DNA from: Ignatzschineria rhizosphaerae
GTDB lineage: Bacteria; Pseudomonadota; Gammaproteobacteria; Cardiobacteriales; Wohlfahrtiimonadaceae
Assembly (NCBI RefSeq): GCF_022655595.1
Contig: NZ_CP093379.1
Location: 1,236,501-1,300,500, forward strand
Length of the DNA stretch: 64,000 nt
Reading direction: 5' to 3'
A program made the position numbers and the translations under genes. Under the pieces are notes generated by a model that worked only from the letters and a program-made list of their open reading frames with translations, was not told the origin of the DNA and did no database searches. Of the stretch, positions 17,529 through 26,625 are shown piece by piece (position 1 is the stretch's first letter; each line of letters starts with the position of its first letter).

Positions 17529-17650
17529 TCTTATGATTCTTTACCCCTATCTTTATAAAGAGAAATCTGCCTTGCTTGAGAGTCTTTCCAAGAGATTCTA
17601 TAATATGGCAGTTCTTCGCTTAAATTTATCGCATCATTTGTAGGAGCTTC

Positions 17651-18277
17651 ATGAGTAAACAGCCACAAGCAAATCTTCAAAAAGCACCATCTTACTTCTC
17701 ATTTGGATTTACAGGAAGAATCGGGCGCTTAGAGTTTGCCAATCGATTTGTGACCTATCTGTTACTAATTATCACAATCTATCTGCTCTACTACTTCGCC
17801 ATTGAGCAAGGACTATTCTTACTATTTGATGGTAATGATAAATCAACAGATATGACACGCGGTCTTATTAAGCTCATTTTTCATGCAGGTTTATTTGGAA
17901 CAGCGCTCCTTTTAAATATTCGAATGGCGATTATGCGTTTACATGATCTCAATCTTTCCGGCTGGTGGACCTGTCTAATATTTACCATTCCTTATATTGC
18001 CGCACTCTTTGTTGTCATGCTCCCTATGACCCTGAATATGACCCTATATCACACGATTTTTTATATCGTAGCGATTATTGCCATCATCGCTCAACTTATC
18101 CCATTTTTAATGCCGGGTAATGCTAAATCAAATCATTACGGTACTCCAACAAAAACAGGAAAACCTATAGGTGCCTGTCTATTACTCGTTCTGATCGTTA
18201 TTGGGGGATATTTTCTCTATCAATATATTACGTTACAAAGCATCTCTATTATCTTCTTACAAAACTTACAATCTTAA
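17651..18277 (+). CDS. DUF805 membrane protein
   Basis: 208 residues. It opens with the DUF805 signature FTGRIGRLEF (about residues 20-29) and later has MRLHDLNLSGWW, the RxxDxxxSGWW pattern of the family. Four or five membrane helices are predicted. Members (E. coli YhaH, YhaI) are inner-membrane proteins of unknown function. A GTAGGAG site precedes the ATG. Monocistronic. Confidence 0.88.
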   Translation: MSKQPQANLQKAPSYFSFGFTGRIGRLEFANRFVTYLLLIITIYLLYYFAIEQGLFLLFDGNDKSTDMTRGLIKLIFHAGLFGTALLLNIRMAIMRLHDLNLSGWWTCLIFTIPYIAALFVVMLPMTLNMTLYHTIFYIVAIIAIIAQLIPFLMPGNAKSNHYGTPTKTGKPIGACLLLVLIVIGGYFLYQYITLQSISIIFLQNLQS

Positions 18278-18616
18278 TTATTAGTAAAATAGGGCCCTCG
18301 ATTAAGGTGTAACACCTTAATCACAATGCTTACTAAAACACTTCATAAAAAGCGCTAATTAAAAGTGTCCCAATTACGCAAATATAGTAAAACTATTTAA
18401 AAAAGAATCTCTTGCTGTAAGAAGCCAGACTTACTTGAATACTCTCATTCTTGCTCCGGCAATAGTCGTAAACACCTTTTCTAAAATAGGTCTTATAAAA
18501 ATAGATTCGCAAAAAAAGCCAGCATATTAAATACTAGCTTTTTTTATTCTTCTTTATAAAGAGCGATATCAACTATCGCCGTTCTCTCTTAAAATCATTA
18601 GCTCATAGCTCTTTAT
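18278..18616. other. Intergenic region between convergent genes
   Basis: Contains a perfect 10-bp palindromic hairpin (18300-18322, GATTAAGGTG-TAA-CACCTTAATC) with no T-run, and a convincing terminator at 18511-18546. The stretch 18383-18475 has weak resemblance to the Correia-like family (TATAGTAAAACTATTTAAAA, CCGGCAATA) and could be a decayed copy. No gene seen. Confidence 0.5.
18511..18546. terminator. Terminator of the amino acid permease gene
   Basis: AAAAAAAGC and GCTTTTTTT arms, extended by AG/CT after one mismatch, enclose about 12 bases. With A-runs and T-runs at both edges it can act in either direction. It lies about 70 bp past the permease stop. Confidence 0.72.
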
Positions 18617-19993
18617 CTAAGATTTTTTACTCAATCTTTTTTTAATCAAGAAGCCAATATAGAGAGCAATAATCCAAACAGGAATGACAATCACAGCATA
18701 TACCATGCTTCCTGATTGAGTCATCATCACAAGTAGTAGTGCTAAAAAGGCTAAAGCAAAATAATTACTATAAGGATAAAATGGCACTTTAAATGTTAAT
18801 TCCTTAAGATCAACTTGCTTTCTAAACTTATATTGCACAATAACAATTAAGCCCCAAGTAATAGTTGCCGCTGCAACTGCTAAGGACATAATGCGCATAA
18901 AAGCACCTTCCGGCACTACAAAGTTAATAATCACCGCAACTAAAGTACAAAGTGATGAGAAGAGAATAGCGACAAAGGGCGCTGAATTTCGATTGAGCTT
19001 TAAGAAAAATTTAGGCGCATTTCCCTGCTCTGCTAGGCCAAAGAGCATTCTCCCATTACTATAAATACCACTGTTATATACTGATATCGCCGCCGATAAA
19101 ACCACAATATTAAAGAATGTTGCCGGAATATTAATCTCCCCAATCGGCGTATTTACAATACCAAAACCCATCTCTTGGAAAATAATTACAAAGGGGCTTC
19201 CTTCTGTCCCAATCTCATTCCAAGGATGAAGAATCATTAAGACTGCAATTGAGAGCACATAAAAGAGTAAAATTCGCCAAATGACCTGTTTAATCGCTTT
19301 AGGAATCGACTTTTTAGGATTATCCGCTTCTCCTGCAGTAATACCAATAAGCTCTGTTCCTCCAAATGAGAACATCACAATTACAAGCGAGAGTAAAAAC
19401 TCTTTAACACCAAATGGGAAGAATCCATCATGCGCCCAGAGATTTGAGATCGTAGCACCATCTGCGCCTGTTAAGATTAAATACCCACCTAATGCAATTA
19501 AGAGCATAATTGCTAAGACTTTCACTAAAGCAAACCAAAACTCAAACTCACCATAGATCTTAATTGAGAAGAGGTTAATAATCGTAATCAAAACTAAAAC
19601 CGTTAAAGAAGAGGCCCAGAGCGGAATTTCTGGAAACCAAACTTGAATATAGATCCCTACGACTGAAAGCTCTGCCATACTGACTAAAATATATAAAAAC
19701 CAATAGTTCCAGCCGGCTAAAAATCCAGGGAACTCTCCCCAATATTTATAAGAAAAATGGCTAAATGCACCCGCAACAGGCTCATGCGTTGACATCTCTC
19801 CCATCATCGTCATGATAAGATAGATCACAAATCCACCCAGTAAATAAGCAAGCAAAATTGCCGGCCCTACTAAGGCTATTGATTGCGCCGAACCATAAAA
19901 CAATCCAGTCCCAATTGCGCCCCCGAGAGCAATCATCTGAATATGACGATTTTTTAGCCCTCTTTTAAGTTTTACTTCCTTTCCCTCAGACAT
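18617..19993 (-). CDS. Amino acid permease, AAT/APC family
   Basis: 458 residues with 12 predicted helices. The N terminus has LKNRHIQMIALGGAIGTGLF, the hallmark of the AAT branch (AroP, PheP, LysP, ProY, MmuP); GEMSTHEPVAGAF and FSFGGTELIGITAGEADNP follow at the expected places. It is a proton-coupled amino-acid importer. By eye the specificity cannot be narrowed. It is monocistronic, with mtnN divergent upstream and a terminator downstream. Confidence 0.9.
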   Translation of the reverse strand: MSEGKEVKLKRGLKNRHIQMIALGGAIGTGLFYGSAQSIALVGPAILLAYLLGGFVIYLIMTMMGEMSTHEPVAGAFSHFSYKYWGEFPGFLAGWNYWFLYILVSMAELSVVGIYIQVWFPEIPLWASSLTVLVLITIINLFSIKIYGEFEFWFALVKVLAIMLLIALGGYLILTGADGATISNLWAHDGFFPFGVKEFLLSLVIVMFSFGGTELIGITAGEADNPKKSIPKAIKQVIWRILLFYVLSIAVLMILHPWNEIGTEGSPFVIIFQEMGFGIVNTPIGEINIPATFFNIVVLSAAISVYNSGIYSNGRMLFGLAEQGNAPKFFLKLNRNSAPFVAILFSSLCTLVAVIINFVVPEGAFMRIMSLAVAAATITWGLIVIVQYKFRKQVDLKELTFKVPFYPYSNYFALAFLALLLVMMTQSGSMVYAVIVIPVWIIALYIGFLIKKRLSKKS

Positions 19994-20240
19994 GATCTTC
20001 CCATTTTCAATATTACATAAGATTGATCAACGCTTTACTCACTGTAAGCATCGTCATTTTAATAACTGGTAAACGTAACAGCTTAGTATAACAACTTTCA
20101 TAAAACAGGTGATAAAAGCTTTCTTTAACGCCGATTTTTACTCGATCGCTTCTATAAAGAGCGGCTTCATTCTCTTTTACTTTTCCGTATAATAGAAAAA
20201 TTATTGACACTACTTTATTAACGATGAAAAGGATTAGATC

Positions 20241-20933
20241 ATGATTGGAATTATTGGTGCGATGGAACAGGAAGTTACGCTACTTGCGTCAATGATTAAA
20301 AATCCAAAAGAAAAGCACATTGCCGGCGTTCGCTTTATTAAAGGAACCCTTGAAGGGCGAGAGGTTGTTCTACTTCGCTCAGGGGTTGGCAAAGTGCAAG
20401 CAGCCATGGCAACGACTTTACTACATGAACATTTTAAACCAACACAGATTATTAATATCGGCTCAGCAGGTGGCCTAATAGAGGGTATGGAAATTGGGGA
20501 TATTATTATCTCTGATGAAACTGCCCATCATGATGTAGATCTCACTCCTATTGGACTTGAGCCTGCGACATTGCCAGGACTGCCACAAACCTTCCCTTCA
20601 GATCCAAAACTTATTACCTTAGTCAATGAGGTATTAATAGCATTAAAGATCAATTCACAAATTGGATTAATTGGGACGGGCGATGCTTTTATCGCTGATC
20701 AAAAACGTGTCGATGCCATTAAAAAGCTCTTTCCAAATATTAAAGCGGTAGAGATGGAAGCGGCCGCTATTGCCCAAGTTTGCTATCTCTACCAAACCCC
20801 TTTTATTGTTATCCGTGCGCTCTCAGACCTTCCCGATAAAGAGATGCCGATGAGCTTTATTGAATACCTTGATTTTGCTGCAAAAAATTCCGCTAATATC
20901 GTTCTTAAAGTCTTAGCTAAAATGCCGGCATAA
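20241..20933 (+). CDS. mtnN: 5'-methylthioadenosine/S-adenosylhomocysteine nucleosidase
   Basis: 230 residues, the standard length. It cleaves MTA and SAH to adenine plus the thioribose sugars, feeding methionine salvage and removing SAH. Landmarks are IGIIGAMEQEV at the start, NIGSAGGL near residue 75, GTGDAFIAD, VEMEAAAIAQV (substrate-binding Met-Glu) and ALSDLPDKE with the catalytic Asp near 197. An AAAGG site precedes the ATG. The next small membrane gene follows at 100 bp. Confidence 0.97.
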   Translation: MIGIIGAMEQEVTLLASMIKNPKEKHIAGVRFIKGTLEGREVVLLRSGVGKVQAAMATTLLHEHFKPTQIINIGSAGGLIEGMEIGDIIISDETAHHDVDLTPIGLEPATLPGLPQTFPSDPKLITLVNEVLIALKINSQIGLIGTGDAFIADQKRVDAIKKLFPNIKAVEMEAAAIAQVCYLYQTPFIVIRALSDLPDKEMPMSFIEYLDFAAKNSANIVLKVLAKMPA

Positions 20934-20946
20934 TCTCTTTGACGAT

Positions 20947-21026
20947 CTTCCTCAAGAATCTATAACTTTAATTTGTATTTATTTCATAGCCCCTTATGAT
21001 ACAACTCATTATTTTTCTTGAGGAAG
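20947..21026 (+). promoter_or_regulatory. Inverted repeat that can mask the ribosome binding site of the 21033 gene
   Basis: CTTCCTCAAGAA (20947-20958) is perfectly complementary to TTCTTGAGGAAG (21015-21026), a 12-bp stem with a 56-base loop. The distal arm contains GAGGA, the Shine-Dalgarno sequence of the ATG at 21033. In an mRNA read through from mtnN the site would be sequestered. Confidence 0.55.
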
Positions 21027-21032
21027 TCCTTG

Positions 21033-21266
21033 ATGAACATCTTACTGCATATTGGTATCTCTATTTTCTTATGGTTCTATTTGATTCGTAGTGTGATCAA
21101 TAATAGTGGTTTGATTGGTAGCTTCATTCATAAAATTGGGAATACTATTTTTCCAAATGGACTATTTACGCTCTCTGGCCCATTTTTTATTCTTATATTA
21201 CTTTTTATCGTCTATGTCTTCCTATTCTATATTGCCATCTGGAAAAGTCAGTCCTCGAAAGAGTAA
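21033..21266 (+). CDS. Small two-helix membrane protein
   Basis: 77 residues from the ATG at 21033, with GAGGA 8 bp upstream. The TTG at 21018 would include the ribosome binding site itself and is rejected. There is one hydrophobic helix at about 3-22 and another at about 48-68, with a short charged C terminus (WKSQSSKE). No family recognised. Probably inner membrane. See the upstream inverted repeat. Confidence 0.6.
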   Translation: MNILLHIGISIFLWFYLIRSVINNSGLIGSFIHKIGNTIFPNGLFTLSGPFFILILLFIVYVFLFYIAIWKSQSSKE

Positions 21267-21561
21267 CCTGTCAGTAATTTATTGAATAATTTTTAGACAA
21301 AAAATCACAATTGATATGATTATTTCGCAAATTATCTCTTTAAAAAAAGCCAATTAATCTGAGTAATATCATTTTGGACAGTATTCAGCCATTGCTACAC
21401 TTTTCAATATAATATTTTTTATATCTTTATAATCAAATAGATACAACAATATCAACTAATTAAATGCGCAAATGTTATTCATTATCAGTTGCAAAATAGA
21501 TGCATCCTAAAATTCAGAGGTCTATAATGAATTTACATTAAATTTTTTAGGAGTCTAAGTT

Positions 21562-22953
21562 ATGACATTTGCAACCGTAAATCCATATACCAATGAATTA
21601 GTAAAATCTTTTAAAAGCGCAACTCGTGAAGAGATTGTGTCAGCAATCGATAAAGCAGATCTTGCATTTCAAAGCTGGAAAAAAAGATCTGTTTCAGAAC
21701 GTGTTGTTTTTCTACAAAATGCGGCTGACCTTCTTCGTAAAAACGTGGATAAATATGCGGGTATTATTACTTTAGAGATGGGAAAAACCTTCGCTGAAGC
21801 AAAAGGTGAAGTTGAGCTCTCTGCACAAATTTTAGAATATTATGTGCGTCATGCTGAAGCGCAGCTACAACCAAGAAAACTCCCCGTCATGGACCCAGCT
21901 GAAGGTGAAGCTGAACTTGTTTATGATCCTATGGGCGTTCTTCTTGCCATTGAGCCATGGAACTTCCCGTTCTATCAAGTTGCTCGTATTTTAGCGCCGC
22001 AACTCTCAGCGGGAAATACATTGATTCTTAAACATGCCTCAAATCTTCCACAATCAGCACTTGCTTTTGAAGCGCTGATGAAAGATGCAGGTCTTCCTGA
22101 TGGCGTATTTATCAATCAATTTATCGAACACGATGATGTGGAATTAGTACTTGCAGATCCACGCGTCATTGGTGTTGCTTTAACAGGTTCTGAAGTAGCC
22201 GGCTCTATTGTTGCCGCAACTGCTGGTAAACATCTTAAAAAAGCAATCATGGAGCTTGGCGGCGCTGATGCGTTTGTCGTGCTTGATGATGCGGACATGG
22301 ATAAAACAGTTGCTTGGGGCGTATTTGGTCGTCACTGGAATGCCGGACAAGTTTGTGTATCTTCTAAACGTATGATCATTGATGCAAAAGTATATGATGA
22401 GTATTTAGAAAAATATACCGCAGGCGTTGCTGCGCTTAAAGCAGGCGATCCTATGGATCCTGAAACGCAACTTGCCCCACTTTCTTCACAACGTGCTAAA
22501 GAAAATCTTCTCAAGCAGATCGAAGAAGCGGTTAAACATGGTGCAACAGCAACAGAGGTGGGTCCTAAAGTACCAACGCAAGGTTGCTTTGTTCAACCGA
22601 CAATTTTAACAAATGTCACGCCAGATAACCCTGCTTACTATCAAGAGTTCTTTGGTCCTGTATCAATGATTATTAAAGCAAAAGATGAAGCTGATGCAAT
22701 TCGCATTGCTAATGATTCACCATTTGGTTTAGGTGGTTCGGTATTTACCTCAGATAATGAGCGTGGTCGCCGTGTTGCAGGTCAAATTTCTACAGGAATG
22801 ATCTTTGTAAACCATCCTACAATGGTAAAAGCAGATCTTCCATTTGGTGGCGTACGCCGTTCGGGCTTTGGTCGTGAATTAATTGATCTTGGCCTTAAAG
22901 AGTTCGTTAACATCAAACTTATTGATGTTGTTGATATCGACGCACCATTTTAA
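21562..22953 (+). CDS. NAD(P)-dependent succinate-semialdehyde-type dehydrogenase (Sad/YneI-like)
   Basis: 463 residues, shorter than the 480-490 of GabD and matching the Sad/YneI branch. Landmarks are the cofactor segment IEPWNFPFYQVARI, GSEVAGSIV, the general-base region MELGGADAFVVLDDAD, the catalytic cysteine in NAGQVCVSSKR (about residue 262) and the C-terminal PFGGVRRSGFGRELI. The probable reaction oxidises succinate semialdehyde to succinate. A TTTAGGAG site precedes the ATG. Monocistronic with a strong terminator. Confidence 0.9.
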   Translation: MTFATVNPYTNELVKSFKSATREEIVSAIDKADLAFQSWKKRSVSERVVFLQNAADLLRKNVDKYAGIITLEMGKTFAEAKGEVELSAQILEYYVRHAEAQLQPRKLPVMDPAEGEAELVYDPMGVLLAIEPWNFPFYQVARILAPQLSAGNTLILKHASNLPQSALAFEALMKDAGLPDGVFINQFIEHDDVELVLADPRVIGVALTGSEVAGSIVAATAGKHLKKAIMELGGADAFVVLDDADMDKTVAWGVFGRHWNAGQVCVSSKRMIIDAKVYDEYLEKYTAGVAALKAGDPMDPETQLAPLSSQRAKENLLKQIEEAVKHGATATEVGPKVPTQGCFVQPTILTNVTPDNPAYYQEFFGPVSMIIKAKDEADAIRIANDSPFGLGGSVFTSDNERGRRVAGQISTGMIFVNHPTMVKADLPFGGVRRSGFGRELIDLGLKEFVNIKLIDVVDIDAPF

Positions 22954-22983
22954 TGAAAAGTTAAAAAGATATTTTAACAATAT

Positions 22984-23013
22984 AAAAAAGGCTGGTTGAA
23001 TTACCAGCCTTTT
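22984..23013 (+). terminator. Terminator of the dehydrogenase gene
   Basis: AAAAAGGCTGG and CCAGCCTTTT arms with an 8-base loop, flanked by A-runs and T-runs. It may also serve the convergent gene at 23083. Confidence 0.88.
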
Positions 23014-23082
23014 CTTTATCTGTTTTTATTTTCTAAAACGAAATCACTAAAATGATCACGTCTCTCATAAGCATTTTAATAT

Positions 23083-23427
23083 TTACAGAAAAGCTTTCTC
23101 AAAACTTGCCTCTGAAAAACCCACCATCGCCTTATCTCCATTAATAATTAAGGGTCTTTTCACTAACGTTGGGTGTGCTTGGAGAATCTCAATAGCTGTT
23201 TTTGGCTCTAATACCGCTTCTTTCTCACTATCAGAAAGAGCACGCCATGAAGTACTTCGCTTATTCACAATCTCTGATAAATCAATCAATTTTAAGATCT
23301 TTGTTAATTGATCTGTTGTAAGTCCAGGATGACGATAATCATGAAAAGTATATTCAATCTTATGATTATCAAGCCAAGTAAATGCCTTTTTCATGGTATC
23401 GCAATTTTTAATTCCATAAACAATCAT
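23083..23427 (-). CDS. ArsC/Spx-family reductase, YffB-like
   Basis: 114 residues from the ATG at 23427, with TAGGAG 7 bp upstream; a TTG two codons earlier is rejected. Thioredoxin-fold protein: VYGIKNCDTMKKA has a single Cys where glutaredoxins have CxxC, followed by YTFHDYR, and later LVKRPLIINGDKAMVGF with the cis-proline loop. This is the YffB branch of the ArsC family, generally thought to be glutathione-dependent rather than a true arsenate reductase. It sits next to the M20 hydrolase on the same strand (35 bp). Confidence 0.88.
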   Translation of the reverse strand: MIVYGIKNCDTMKKAFTWLDNHKIEYTFHDYRHPGLTTDQLTKILKLIDLSEIVNKRSTSWRALSDSEKEAVLEPKTAIEILQAHPTLVKRPLIINGDKAMVGFSEASFEKAFL

Positions 23428-23462
23428 GCACAATCTCCTATTATGATTTTTAACGATCGCCT

Positions 23463-24668
23463 TTAATGTGAATCTTTAAAATAAAGAGGGTATTGTAACA
23501 CCGCATTCACTGCAAGTTGTAATCCATAGAGTAATACACGCTCATCAATCCAAAATTTAGGATGATGGTGCGGATAATCCATCCCTAATTCAGGATTTGT
23601 CGCCCCAATAAAGACAAATGTAGAAGGTGCTATATGTGAAAAGGCGCTAAAATCCTCACCAGAGAGCATACATTTTTGCTTAATTACTCTCGTTTCTTCC
23701 ATCTCATTAGCAATAGCACGGATAAATCCCGTTGTTTCAGGGTGATTTTCAATCATGTCATAGCCTGACTCAAATTCGATTTCACACGTTGCGCCAAACT
23801 CTTCACAAGTTCCCCTTGCGATCTTTTCCAGCGCTTTTTTGAACTGAGTACGCATCTCATCAGTAGTTGTGCGCATCGTTCCTGCTAGTAAACAATCCTC
23901 AGGAATCATATTGATAGAGAAGGTATCCCCGGCTTGAAAAACAGTATTACTAATCACTCCTGCTTCTAATGGGGATTTTTGCCTAGCAACAACAGCCTGT
24001 AATTTTGCGACAATAAAAGCACCGATCATCAATGGATCTATTGTTAACTCAGGCTCTGAAGCATTGCCCCCTCTTCCTTGAATTTTAATGGTATAGTTAT
24101 CAGAATAAGAACTTGCAAATCCCTCTTTTATATCAATTGTTCCAAGAGGTAAACTCGCCCAGATATGTTGACCATAGATAAAATCTAGCTCATTAAAAAG
24201 TCCTGTATCGACAAGTTGTTTGGCTCCACCGGGGTAAACTTCTTCTCCATGTTGAAAAATCGCCCAAACTTCTCCCGTTAAATCAGCAAAATGTTCATCA
24301 AAATAACAACAAGCAGCCATTAAAATCGCGGTATGTCCATCATGCCCACAAGCATGCATAACCCCCTCATTTTTAGATTTAAAGCTGATATTATCATGCT
24401 TTTCTGTAATCGCTAAAGCATCTATATCTGCCCGCAGACCTATCTTAGGGCCAGGCTTTCCTGTCACAAACTTTACTAAAACACTTGTCCCTACAGGCCG
24501 GAGAATTTCAGCATGCTCTAACTGCGACATTTTATCGACAATATATTGTGAGGTTTTAAATTCTTGAAAAGAGAGTTCCGGATGCGTGTGCAGATAACGG
24601 CGATACGTTAAGAGCTCTGGCTCATACTCATCTAAACTCGCGCGAGATATTAATTGCAAAGGTGCCAT
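23463..24668 (-). CDS. M20D-family amidohydrolase
   Basis: 401 residues. A di-metal peptidase/aminoacylase of the hippurate hydrolase or N-acyl-amino-acid hydrolase type. Metal-ligand motifs are HACGHDGHT (Cys107, His109), FQHGEEV (Glu-Glu, about 139-141), a His in IYGQHIWASLPLG and the C-terminal YPHHHPKF. The dimerisation insert occupies about 185-300. Such enzymes deacylate N-acetyl or N-benzoyl amino acids in the cytosol; the substrate is not deducible here. It precedes the YffB-like gene by 35 bp, so the two may be co-transcribed. Confidence 0.9.
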   Translation of the reverse strand: MAPLQLISRASLDEYEPELLTYRRYLHTHPELSFQEFKTSQYIVDKMSQLEHAEILRPVGTSVLVKFVTGKPGPKIGLRADIDALAITEKHDNISFKSKNEGVMHACGHDGHTAILMAACCYFDEHFADLTGEVWAIFQHGEEVYPGGAKQLVDTGLFNELDFIYGQHIWASLPLGTIDIKEGFASSYSDNYTIKIQGRGGNASEPELTIDPLMIGAFIVAKLQAVVARQKSPLEAGVISNTVFQAGDTFSINMIPEDCLLAGTMRTTTDEMRTQFKKALEKIARGTCEEFGATCEIEFESGYDMIENHPETTGFIRAIANEMEETRVIKQKCMLSGEDFSAFSHIAPSTFVFIGATNPELGMDYPHHHPKFWIDERVLLYGLQLAVNAVLQYPLYFKDSH

Positions 24669-25097
24669 AGAATCCTCTCAAATAGTCATTGAATAAAAAT
24701 CACATACTGTTAGACATACTGTTAGCAATAGAAGCAGTCTTCCCTCTTAGTCAGTATTACAAAGCCTATATGCACTTCAAATACGAATGTGATTAATTCT
24801 CATTTTAAAGATATATGCTTAATTTGCAAACCATTGTCATGATCTTATCCAATCCTCCCTTATGATAATGAAGTCCTATCTCTTTGTTTTCAAAATCATG
24901 GGTTCCCGATTCAATAGATCTCTTCCTTGATTTAGCGAAATTATAAAATTTTCTAAAAAGCATCATCACGCTCTAAACTCTCGAACAGAACCGCAACTAG
25001 AGGAAGAGAGTTGCCCAAGTCTTATTCCTCATTTAAGATAAACCTATCTTGTAATATTTTTAATGCCCTTTTCACAATTTTCAAAGGATCGCATCAA
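24669..25097. other. Divergent intergenic region of 429 bp
   Basis: AT-rich, between the minus-strand M20 gene and the plus-strand sulfurtransferase. It contains a 12-bp tandem duplication (ACATACTGTTAG twice, 24702-24725) just upstream of the M20 start, possibly a duplicated binding site. No ORF, RNA gene or family repeat was recognised in the remainder. Confidence 0.5.
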
Positions 25098-25970
25098 ATG
25101 ACACACGCGTTATCTCCTCTTATTCAAGCGCATGAACTACAACAGTTAATTCAAAAGTCCCCTCATTTGAAAATTATTGACGCTCGCTTTGATCTCATGA
25201 ATCCCAATTATGGTCATGAAAGCTATATTAAGGGACGTATTCCTACTGCATTACGCTTAGATTTAGAGAAAGATCTCTGCAATCTAAAAAATGGTAATAA
25301 TGGTCGCCATCCCATTAAACCTGATAACTTACTGATAGATGTTTTACAAAATATTGGGCTGAATAATGATGATCATATTATCGTTTATGACGATAAAAGC
25401 AGTATGTTTGCCAGCCATGCCTGGTGGGTTCTCAAACATCTAGGTCATGAAAATGTTCAGCTTTTAAACGGTGGTATCACCGCATGGAAAGCGCTTAATG
25501 GGGAGATTGAAACGACAGATCCTAAACCTATCTCTAAAGGGAATATTGAACTACGAGAGAGTGATTTTGGGCTCATTATGCTAGAAGAAATTTTAGAATA
25601 TGTAACAGGAGATCCTGACTATCAACTACAAATTATTGATGCGCGTGGAGAAGCCCGTTTTAAAGGAGAAACAGAACCTTTAGATCCTATTGCCGGCCAT
25701 ATCCCTACTGCGATGAATTACCCTTTCGAATACAATCTCAATGAAATGGGACTCTTTAAATCACCAGAGGTATTGCGATCACAATGGCAAGAATTTCTTC
25801 AAGGTATCGATCCAAGCACCATTGTCAACCAATGTGGCTCTGGTGTTTCAGCTTGTCATAATCTTTTTTCAATCTACTACGCAGATCTTGGGGCAACTCA
25901 GCTCTACCACGGTTCCTGGAGTGAATGGTGCGCAGATCCTACAAGACCGATGGCAACAAAACACGATTAA
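25098..25970 (+). CDS. sseA: Sulfurtransferase, 3-mercaptopyruvate type
   Basis: 290 residues from the ATG at 25098 with AAAGGA upstream; the longer frame to 25011 lacks homology. Two rhodanese domains are present: an inactive N-terminal one (about 10-140, starting KIIDARFDL) and an active C-terminal one with IIDARGEARFKGETEP and the persulfide loop CGSGVSACHN (Cys at about 246). The CGSGVSA form is typical of mercaptopyruvate sulfurtransferase rather than thiosulfate sulfurtransferase, which favours SseA, but the assignment rests on that loop. Confidence 0.88.
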   Translation: MTHALSPLIQAHELQQLIQKSPHLKIIDARFDLMNPNYGHESYIKGRIPTALRLDLEKDLCNLKNGNNGRHPIKPDNLLIDVLQNIGLNNDDHIIVYDDKSSMFASHAWWVLKHLGHENVQLLNGGITAWKALNGEIETTDPKPISKGNIELRESDFGLIMLEEILEYVTGDPDYQLQIIDARGEARFKGETEPLDPIAGHIPTAMNYPFEYNLNEMGLFKSPEVLRSQWQEFLQGIDPSTIVNQCGSGVSACHNLFSIYYADLGATQLYHGSWSEWCADPTRPMATKHD

Positions 25971-26027
25971 ATCTCTCTTTGCGATTATTTTTATAAATCT
26001 TTTATTGGGAATAAAGCTCATAAAGAT

Positions 26028-26058
26028 ATTGATCACTCAAAGATCATGAGTGATCAAT
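26028..26058. terminator. Hairpin between sseA-like and the DUF3592 array
   Basis: A perfect 12-bp stem, ATTGATCACTCA pairing with TGAGTGATCAAT around a 7-base loop, lies between convergent transcription units. There is no T-tract, so termination is inferred from position and stem strength. Confidence 0.55.
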
Positions 26059-26084
26059 CTTACTGAGGCAAATTCTTGAGTGCT

Positions 26085-26585
26085 CTATGACATTCTACGT
26101 GTATTAAAATGCCGAGGTAAAAACTGTAAATCCATATAATTTCGCTGAAAATTCTTAGGATCTACATAAACATCAATCCCGGCAATATCCTTTAAATACG
26201 CTTCTGGATTTTTAAAAAGAAACTCACTCTTAAAGAGATATACCGTATTACTTATACTGTCATACCATGAGGTTTGAACATAATAGACACCATTATGAGT
26301 GCTCCCATTAACAACGGGCTCTCCCTTTTTATCAATAATAGACTCATATTTTGTAACGATACAAATACCATGATGATAAAGCTGCTTTTGCTCGTACCTA
26401 TAATAGATAACATAGATAATGACTAGCCATGACAAACTAAATAACGTACCAACATAAAGTAGTATGCCATCTGAAGATATGAAAAAACCAAGCAAAAGCC
26501 CCGCTCCAACGATTGCAAAAATACCAGCTACCATGAGTATGCTTTTTGTAAGTTCTATTTGATAATCGCTATTACCGCCTTGCAT
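26085..26585 (-). CDS. DUF3592 membrane protein, paralogue 6 of 6
   Basis: 166 residues from the ATG at 26585, with AAGGA upstream; the longer frame overlaps the preceding gene and is not supported. Two hydrophobic helices (about 13-35 and 42-60) are followed by a soluble domain with the array's shared pattern: YYVQTSWYDSISNTVYLFKS, NPEAYL, IDVYVDPKN and YMDLQFLPR. It is the last gene of six tandem paralogues. DUF3592 has no established function. Confidence 0.78.
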   Translation of the reverse strand: MQGGNSDYQIELTKSILMVAGIFAIVGAGLLLGFFISSDGILLYVGTLFSLSWLVIIYVIYYRYEQKQLYHHGICIVTKYESIIDKKGEPVVNGSTHNGVYYVQTSWYDSISNTVYLFKSEFLFKNPEAYLKDIAGIDVYVDPKNFQRNYMDLQFLPRHFNTRRMS

Positions 26586-26625
26586 AATGTCCTTTTTATT
26601 AAAATTGAAGTGTCTGATAAAAAAA

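Noticed and set aside
18383-18475. Possible twelfth Correia-like copy
   Set aside because: Only the left end and a CCGGCAATA fragment resemble the family, which is too little to call a copy.
20013-20210. 65-codon minus-strand ORF upstream of the permease gene
   Set aside because: Low-complexity composition, no ribosome binding site and no recognisable domain. It lies in the divergent promoter region of the permease and mtnN.
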